Part shown: in pieces, positions 1-4,165 of the stretch | How the letters are laid out: every line of letters begins with the position of its first letter | Position numbering within the stretch: position 1 is the stretch's first letter | Source: Aliarcobacter sp. | GTDB lineage: Bacteria > Campylobacterota > Campylobacteria > Campylobacterales > Arcobacteraceae | Assembly (NCBI GenBank): GCA_017996075.1 | Contig: JAGOHQ010000035.1 | Location: 1-7,277, forward strand | DNA length: 7,277 nt | Reading direction: 5' to 3' | Position numbers and translations under genes: made by a program | The notes under the pieces: model-generated | What the model saw: only the letters and a program-made list of their open reading frames with translations | What the model was told of the DNA's origin: nothing | The model's database searches: none

Positions 1-959
1 TATCTTTTTGCAATAAGATTAACAATTTTATCTATTTCACTCATTGAATAGCTTTTTTCAAAACTAAGTGTTATTGCATTTCTGATAGTAAGTTCATCAT
101 AACCCATAGCTTGAATAACTCTTGAAGGTTTTGATAAACCTAAACTACACCCTTCTCCATTTGAAATTAAAATTTCATCTAAAGCTAAAGTTCTTATTAA
201 CTCTCTTGCTTTTATACCTTTAAGAGCAAAATGAAGTGTATATTCTAAGTTATTTTTATTGTCGATAAAATAATAAATATTATCTTTTAAACTATTTTCT
301 AATTTTTCTTTAAAAATCTCTTTCATACTATTTTCAAATTTTTGATTTTTCAAAGATTGAAAAATATTATTTAATGAAATTCCATCTTTTTCAAAAATAG
401 CTTGTTCTTCAAATAAATTTTGATTAAAAAGTATTATTGATTTTGTTGAAAAACCAGTTAGTTTATATGAATCAAAATATATAACATCACTATTTTTATC
501 AAAAGAGGCACTTGCGTTTGAGATAATTTTTGCATCTGTTAGTTTTTTTACATTTTCTAAACTATTTTTATAAAAAGTATCAACTGTATATGATGACAGA
601 AATAAAAAATCTATTTTTTGATCTTTTAATTTATCTAAATTAACACTTCCATCTTTATTTAAATCTAAATATAAAATATCAAATCCAAGAGAGCAAAAAA
701 TTTCGCAAGCATCAATTAAACTTTGAGTTTCTCCAAGACTTACTGCAATTTTCCCTTGTTTATTTAATTGAAGTAATAAAGATAAAAAGCCACTCTTACA
801 AAAAGAGAAGTAGTTTAAACTTTCAAATGCAAACTCTTTTTTAAAACTATCTTCTAAACTAATATAATCTTCATTATTTGATAAAATATTCAAAGATAAA
901 CTATCTTTAATATGCAAGTTTTGCATATTTTTATACTGCAAAAAGTTTAGTTTATACAC
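1..959 (-). CDS. Divergent NifS/IscS-like PLP-dependent protein (cysteine desulfurase fold), partial
   Basis: An open frame of 319 codons runs from a GTG at 957-959 off the left edge; by family alignment only a few C-terminal residues are missing. It resembles class V aminotransferase-fold cysteine desulfurases: the PLP-lysine region reads D-S-Y-K-L-T-G (Lys166), and the catalytic-cysteine region reads GEGCSLGLSKPSRVIQAMG (Cys271), followed by an E-I-D helix typical of the C-terminus. The start is chosen because AAAGGA lies 9 nt upstream and a stop (966-968) lies just behind it; the GTG begins 2 nt after the modE stop. Several family hallmarks are absent: the N-terminal D-x-A-A-T-T-like motif, the GATE loop, the PLP-stacking His, the D-x-x-Q pair and the substrate-carboxylate Arg (Thr297 here). 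In E. coli IscS passes sulfur to FdhD, so a role as sulfur donor to FdhD, or as a selenium-handling protein, fits the neighbourhood but is inference. Confidence 0.8.
   Translation of the reverse strand, partial: MYKLNFLQYKNMQNLHIKDSLSLNILSNNEDYISLEDSFKKEFAFESLNYFSFCKSGFLSLLLQLNKQGKIAVSLGETQSLIDACEIFCSLGFDILYLDLNKDGSVNLDKLKDQKIDFLFLSSYTVDTFYKNSLENVKKLTDAKIISNASASFDKNSDVIYFDSYKLTGFSTKSIILFNQNLFEEQAIFEKDGISLNNIFQSLKNQKFENSMKEIFKEKLENSLKDNIYYFIDNKNNLEYTLHFALKGIKARELIRTLALDEILISNGEGCSLGLSKPSRVIQAMGYDELTIRNAITLSFEKSYSMSEIDKIVNLIAKR
909..929. repeat. Palindrome copy 1, AATATGCAA-N3-TTGCATATT
   Basis: Perfect 9-bp inverted arms (909-917 and 921-929) surround the spacer GTT. The same arms and spacer length recur at 2525-2545. 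This copy lies inside the first codons of the NifS-like gene (codons 11-17, N-M-Q-N-L-H-I), about 33 bp downstream of the modE stop. It could be an operator for a dimeric regulator or, in RNA, a hairpin near the start of that gene. It does not match the E. coli ModE box (CGnTATATA-N6-TATATnnCG) as I recall it. Confidence 0.7.
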
Positions 960-961
960 TT

Positions 962-1324
962 TTATTTATCCTTTATTTTTATTAAATCTTCACTTAAAAA
1001 AAGTTCATTAAATCTCTTTTTTGAGTACTCTTTTATATCTTTGTCTAAAATCTCATAAAGTTCTATCAGCTCTTTTGCTTTAGTAGTTAGTTGTGAACCA
1101 CTATCAACAGCTCTTCCTTTTTTTGTAACAACTAAACTATCTTCAATAAACTCTTCAAGGATTTTTATATGACTCCAAGTTTTTTTATAGTTCATATTTA
1201 AATTTTTTGAAGCATCACTAATTGAACCTGTTTTTTCAATCTCTTTTAAAATCTCTGTTTTTCCACTTCCAAAAATAAGATTTTGCTTATTATCTTCAAT
1301 CCAAATTTTAACTTTGATTTCCAC
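962..1324 (-). CDS. modE: ModE-type winged-helix DNA-binding protein without molybdate-binding domains
   Basis: This 120-residue protein matches the N-terminal DNA-binding domain of ModE, the molybdate-responsive regulator. Residues 32-52 (TGSIS..ASKNL..NYKKTWSHI) align with the E. coli helix-turn-helix segment SGSISQGAKDAGISYKSAWDAI. The wing region 69-80 (KGRAVDSGSQLT) aligns with the Gly-rich wing, and residues 82-105 form the expected dimerisation helix. E. coli ModE is about 260 residues and carries two C-terminal Mop/TOBE domains that bind molybdate; here the chain ends after the first domain, so oxyanion sensing must be absent or done elsewhere. The start is GTG (1322-1324) with AAGGG about 7 nt upstream, and the gene overlaps the end of the 141-codon gene by 17 bp, implying translational coupling. 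Likely targets are the fdh genes and molybdate or tungstate uptake genes (inference). Confidence 0.85.
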   Translation of the reverse strand: MEIKVKIWIEDNKQNLIFGSGKTEILKEIEKTGSISDASKNLNMNYKKTWSHIKILEEFIEDSLVVTKKGRAVDSGSQLTTKAKELIELYEILDKDIKEYSKKRFNELFLSEDLIKIKDK

Positions 1325-1733
1325 TTTTAAGCCCTTTTTTCTCTCTAAAACATCCTAGTTGACAATAACTTACTTCAATATCAGAGTTTTTAACAGTTGA
1401 TCCAACTATTTTTAAAGATGAGTTTTTTGCTTCTTGCCACAAATCTATACAAGGAATTCTTTGCTCTTTATAACTATTTTTTAATCTATTATAAATCTCT
1501 TCATCTTTAGCTAAGAAATCTAAAGAGCCAAATACTCCAAGCTCACAATCTGTTATTTTAATGCCTAAAGATTTTGTAATCGCACTCATATCTTTAGCTT
1601 CAACTTTGATTTTTTTAGCTACTTTAAATGCCTTTAAACAAGATAGTTTTTTATTCTCATCAAGATTTTCAAAAACTATTCTTTTTTGCTCATCACTCAA
1701 ATTAAAATCTAATTTATCATCAATACTAGACAT
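1308..1733 (-). CDS. Uncharacterised 141-residue protein with duplicated C-[EQ]-L-G-x-F motif
   Basis: I do not recognise a named family. The protein is soluble, Lys/Glu-rich and has no signal peptide or membrane segment. Two segments look duplicated: residues ~34-69 end in G-I-K-I-T-D-C-E-L-G-V-F-G, and residues ~93-131 end in D-I-E-V-S-Y-C-Q-L-G-C-F. Each is preceded by short predicted helices (for example FKVAKKIKV then MSAITKSLGI) with helix-turn-helix-like spacing. The ATG at 1731-1733 is preferred over an in-frame GTG at 1743-1745, because GGAAGA precedes the ATG and the GTG lacks a ribosome binding site; the ATG also sits across the fdhD stop (GATGTCTAG), a classic coupling overlap. 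Its 3' end overlaps modE by 17 bp. Position between fdhD and a sensor-less ModE suggests a regulatory, metal-sensing or cofactor-delivery partner; this is inference only. Confidence 0.75.
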   Translation of the reverse strand: MSSIDDKLDFNLSDEQKRIVFENLDENKKLSCLKAFKVAKKIKVEAKDMSAITKSLGIKITDCELGVFGSLDFLAKDEEIYNRLKNSYKEQRIPCIDLWQEAKNSSLKIVGSTVKNSDIEVSYCQLGCFREKKGLKSGNQS

Positions 1734-2514
1734 CAATTCTTCCACTATGAGTATAAAGATTCATCTTTTTACCTCTTGCAAATCCAATAAGTGTAAGACC
1801 ATGTTTATGCGCTGTTTGAACACCTAAATATGTGGGTGCAGTTCTTGATACAACTATTGGGATTTTATGCATTACAGCTTTTGTAACCATCTCTGAACTT
1901 AATCTTCCACTTACAAACAAAATTGATTTTGTTGTATCAAGACCTTGCAGTTTACACTTTCCAATTGCTTTATCAATAGCGTTGTGTCTTCCTATATCTT
2001 CAGCTGTTACAGTTGTTCCATCAAGCAGATAAATCATAGCTTTATGAACACAACCTGTTAAGTTATAAAGTTCACTCTCTTGATAAAACTTTTTAACTTC
2101 CGTATAAATAGTTTCTGGTTTTATTTTAAAAGTAGTTTGATTAAATGGGATTTCTAAACTTCCTTCTATATTTCCAGTAACTCCTCCACCACAACCACTT
2201 ACTAAAGTCTTCTCTTTATATAAATTTTGTAGTGAGTTTTCATCTATTTTTGCTTTTACATCTACTCTTAATCCATCAGCACTAACTGTAAGCTCTTCTA
2301 TGTCAGCAATAGAAGAGATTACATTCTCACTCATTAAAAAACCAATTGCATGGGCATCTTGGTCTTTTGGGATTGTCATCATAGATATAGCTTTTTCTCC
2401 ATTTAAATAAAGGTTTAGACGTGCTTCTTCAATTGTCACGTCTTCAACCATATTGGCTTCATTTTCTATAAGTTTGTCAATAATTACTGTTTTTAAATAT
2501 TTGCTATTATCCAT
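1726..2514 (-). CDS. fdhD: Formate dehydrogenase accessory sulfurtransferase FdhD
   Basis: This cytoplasmic protein of 262 residues has the usual FdhD length. In E. coli FdhD receives sulfur from the cysteine desulfurase IscS and passes it to the Mo-bis-MGD cofactor of formate dehydrogenase, a step required for activity. Family motifs are clear: VSGCGGG at 105-111 (catalytic-loop Cys108), GCVHKA at 154-159, EDIGRHNAIDKAIG at 172-185, VSGRLSSEM at 201-209, and the C-terminal SRTAPT...THSGRI segment. The loop that is CxxC in E. coli (Cys121/Cys124) is CGGG here, so only the first Cys remains. The ATG at 2512-2514 is preceded by AAGGA 5 nt upstream. The gene follows a terminator-like hairpin and a 21-bp palindrome, so it probably starts a separate transcript. 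Its stop codon overlaps the start of the 141-codon gene. Confidence 0.95.
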   Translation of the reverse strand: MDNSKYLKTVIIDKLIENEANMVEDVTIEEARLNLYLNGEKAISMMTIPKDQDAHAIGFLMSENVISSIADIEELTVSADGLRVDVKAKIDENSLQNLYKEKTLVSGCGGGVTGNIEGSLEIPFNQTTFKIKPETIYTEVKKFYQESELYNLTGCVHKAMIYLLDGTTVTAEDIGRHNAIDKAIGKCKLQGLDTTKSILFVSGRLSSEMVTKAVMHKIPIVVSRTAPTYLGVQTAHKHGLTLIGFARGKKMNLYTHSGRIDV

Positions 2515-2561
2515 AGTTTTCCTTAATATGCAAAATTTGCATATTTAAAATCTTTTTTTAA
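2515..2561 (-). promoter_or_regulatory. Probable fdhD promoter/leader region
   Basis: This A/T-only-like stretch lies between the hairpin after fdhC and the fdhD start, and holds the palindrome and the AAGGA ribosome binding site (2519-2523). The terminator-like hairpin upstream suggests that a promoter lies here, with the palindrome overlapping or just following the start of transcription. Sequence such as TTTTAAATAT could serve as a -10 element, but the base composition makes an unambiguous assignment impossible. Confidence 0.4.
2525..2545. repeat. Palindrome copy 2, AATATGCAA-N3-TTGCATATT, upstream of fdhD
   Basis: The perfect inverted repeat has arms at 2525-2533 and 2537-2545 with spacer AAT (the arms can be read as 10 bp around one central A at 2535). 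It is 10 bp upstream of the fdhD ATG and directly next to its ribosome binding site, a position typical of a repressor operator. The same arms occur at 909-929. The bound protein is unknown; the ModE-like protein or orf141 product encoded between the two copies are the obvious candidates (inference). Confidence 0.75.
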
Positions 2562-2589
2562 ATAGAAAAAGCCCTAAAGCTTTTCCTAT
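2562..2589 (-). terminator. Terminator-like hairpin after fdhC
   Basis: In the minus-strand transcript the arms ATAGGAAAAGC (2589-2579) and GCTTTTTCTAT (2572-2562) pair over 11 bp with one G-U, around a 6-nt loop. The descending arm contains a T5 run and is followed by TTT and then A-rich sequence, so the U-tract overlaps the stem rather than following it cleanly. The hairpin includes the fdhC stop codon. It probably ends or attenuates the fdhA-B-C transcript before fdhD. Confidence 0.6.
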
Positions 2590-3551
2590 CTTTTTAATAA
2601 ATCTTTATCTTCTTCTAATACATCTGGTCTTAGTTGCTCTAAGTACTCAATTGGCAATTTCCCAGTTATCACACCTGGAATATAACCTTTTACTGAAACA
2701 AAGTATGAATACACTGTTTCAAATGTAAAGAAAGAGATAATTGCACTACCCATAAAATGGATAAATAGAATAAATCTTTTTATCTGTATTGTTTGTGCAT
2801 GCGTTGCTGCATCTGGAAACATATACCATATTATAAAACCACTTAATACAAGTAAAAAACCAAATGCAACATACATATAGTAGTTGATTCTATTCATAGG
2901 TTCATATTTTCCTCTTAAAAAGAATTTATGCCATATTTTAGAACTAGGTCTTACAAAGTATTTATGATCTTTAAATGCAATAACTGTAACAATAAACCAA
3001 ACTGGAATCCAAGCAACACCAACAACTTCATGTGTAGCTCTCATAAGTCTAGGAATATATCCTCCACCTGTCCAGTTTCCAAATGTTATTGAAAAACCAG
3101 TTATAAACAGATAAATCATAATTACAATATTTAATAAAAGAACAACTCTTTGAAAAAGTGAATAAACTTGTACTTTCTCATTTTCTCTTGTGATTTTAGC
3201 TTGTTTTCTACCTTTTGCAACAATAAACATTATTGTAAACAGACAAAATTCAAATAAAAATACCCAAGGAAGAAGATGTTGTCTCTCTTCAAATGCTCTT
3301 ATAACTTCAGGCGCAATTGCATCATATCTAGGTCCAAAAAGACCCACTTCCATCTGTTGATACTGTGTTAAACTATCAAAAGGTACAATTTGTCCAGTAA
3401 AATTTCCTTTTAACATTTGCATTAAAAATTGGTAAACATAGTTTATATCAGCTATTGAGGCCAACCAAAAGTACCAATATGTTAAAAGCATGAACAAAAA
3501 GCCTACTATTACGTAAGCTTTATATTCACTTAGAAAACTTTTATTTTCCAT
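2586..3551 (-). CDS. fdhC: Formate dehydrogenase cytochrome b subunit (gamma)
   Basis: This 321-residue integral membrane diheme cytochrome b passes electrons from FdhB to the quinone pool (menaquinone in this group). Six hydrophobic segments are visible near residues 11-31, 94-113, 132-155, 175-193, 223-245 and 259-285. The last four match the four-helix core of the FdnI/cytochrome b561 family; the first two, with a ~60-residue polar loop between them, are an N-terminal extension. Candidate heme ligands are His174 (A-T-H-E) and His265 (F-I-H-F) in helices; further ligands cannot be assigned by eye. The ATG at 3549-3551 overlaps the fdhB stop (TTATGGAAAATAA). An upstream in-frame ATG at 3588-3590 would add 13 polar residues inside fdhB but has no ribosome binding site, so I prefer the shorter form. 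Confidence 0.9.
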   Translation of the reverse strand: MENKSFLSEYKAYVIVGFLFMLLTYWYFWLASIADINYVYQFLMQMLKGNFTGQIVPFDSLTQYQQMEVGLFGPRYDAIAPEVIRAFEERQHLLPWVFLFEFCLFTIMFIVAKGRKQAKITRENEKVQVYSLFQRVVLLLNIVIMIYLFITGFSITFGNWTGGGYIPRLMRATHEVVGVAWIPVWFIVTVIAFKDHKYFVRPSSKIWHKFFLRGKYEPMNRINYYMYVAFGFLLVLSGFIIWYMFPDAATHAQTIQIKRFILFIHFMGSAIISFFTFETVYSYFVSVKGYIPGVITGKLPIEYLEQLRPDVLEEDKDLLKR

Positions 3552-4155
3552 AAGCTTTATCCCAACCAAATGGTGCTGATTGAGTTCCATGACCGAAAGA
3601 TAAAACTCTTTCTCTATATATATTTGCTACAGATTCAGCATCTCCAACAAGTAGAGCTTTTGTTGAACACATAGCAGCACATACAGGAACTTTACCTTCA
3701 GCTATTCTATTTTGTCCGTATAGTTCTCTTTCATGTTCACTATTTGTCTCTTCAGGACCACCAGCACACATAGTACATTTATCCATAACACCTTTTGTAC
3801 CAAAAGCTCCATTACTAGGAAATTGTGGTGCACCAAAAGGACAAGCATATAGACAGTATGAACAACCTATACATTTGTTTTTATCATGTAAAACAATACC
3901 ATCTTCTCTGATATAGAAACAATCAACTGGACAAACCTGCTCACAAGGTGCATCTGTACAATGCATACAAGCAACAGACAATGAAAATTCCATTCCTTGT
4001 TTACCTTCATTTACAGTTACAACTTTTCTTCTACTAATCTCAACTGGTAACTCATGTGCTGAGGCACAAGCAACTGAACAACCATCACAATGAATACATC
4101 TATTTTCATCACAATAGAACTTCATTCTTGCAAAATTTATCTTATTTTTACTCAT
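3541..4155 (-). CDS. fdhB: Formate dehydrogenase iron-sulfur subunit (beta)
   Basis: This 204-residue ferredoxin-like protein carries electrons from the molybdenum/[4Fe-4S] subunit FdhA to FdhC. Eighteen cysteines are present, sixteen in the four-cluster pattern of the DMSO reductase electron-transfer family: C20-x2-C-x2-C-x3-C30, C63-x2-C-x4-C-x3-C75, C95-x2-C-x2-C-x3-C105, and C127-x2-C130 with C159-x3-C163. Cys15 and Cys79 are extra. There is no signal peptide and no C-terminal membrane helix (E. coli FdnH has one), so it presumably crosses the membrane by hitchhiking on the Tat signal of FdhA and is held by FdhC. The ATG lies 10 nt after the fdhA stop, and its ribosome binding site (AGGAG) overlaps that stop codon, so the two genes are tightly coupled. 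Confidence 0.95.
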   Translation of the reverse strand: MSKNKINFARMKFYCDENRCIHCDGCSVACASAHELPVEISRRKVVTVNEGKQGMEFSLSVACMHCTDAPCEQVCPVDCFYIREDGIVLHDKNKCIGCSYCLYACPFGAPQFPSNGAFGTKGVMDKCTMCAGGPEETNSEHERELYGQNRIAEGKVPVCAAMCSTKALLVGDAESVANIYRERVLSFGHGTQSAPFGWDKAYGK

Positions 4156-4165
4156 GTTACTTCTC

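Noticed and set aside
1561..1827. Plus-strand ORF of 88 codons.
   Set aside because: It lies antisense to orf141 and fdhD, has low-complexity Ser/Leu/Phe composition typical of the complement of A/T-rich genes, and has no ribosome binding site.
1832..2032. Plus-strand ORF of 66 codons.
   Set aside because: It is fully antisense to conserved fdhD motifs and has no independent support.
909..2545. The palindrome pair as ends of an insertion sequence or integrated element.
   Set aside because: The bracketed genes are fdhD, orf141 and modE, which belong with the fdh cluster; there is no transposase or recombinase, and each copy is itself a complete palindrome rather than one arm of a terminal repeat.
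3549..3590. Longer fdhC start at 3590 (13 extra residues).
   Set aside because: No ribosome binding site lies before 3590, the extra residues are polar and lie wholly within fdhB, and the ATG at 3551 gives a normal stop-start overlap.
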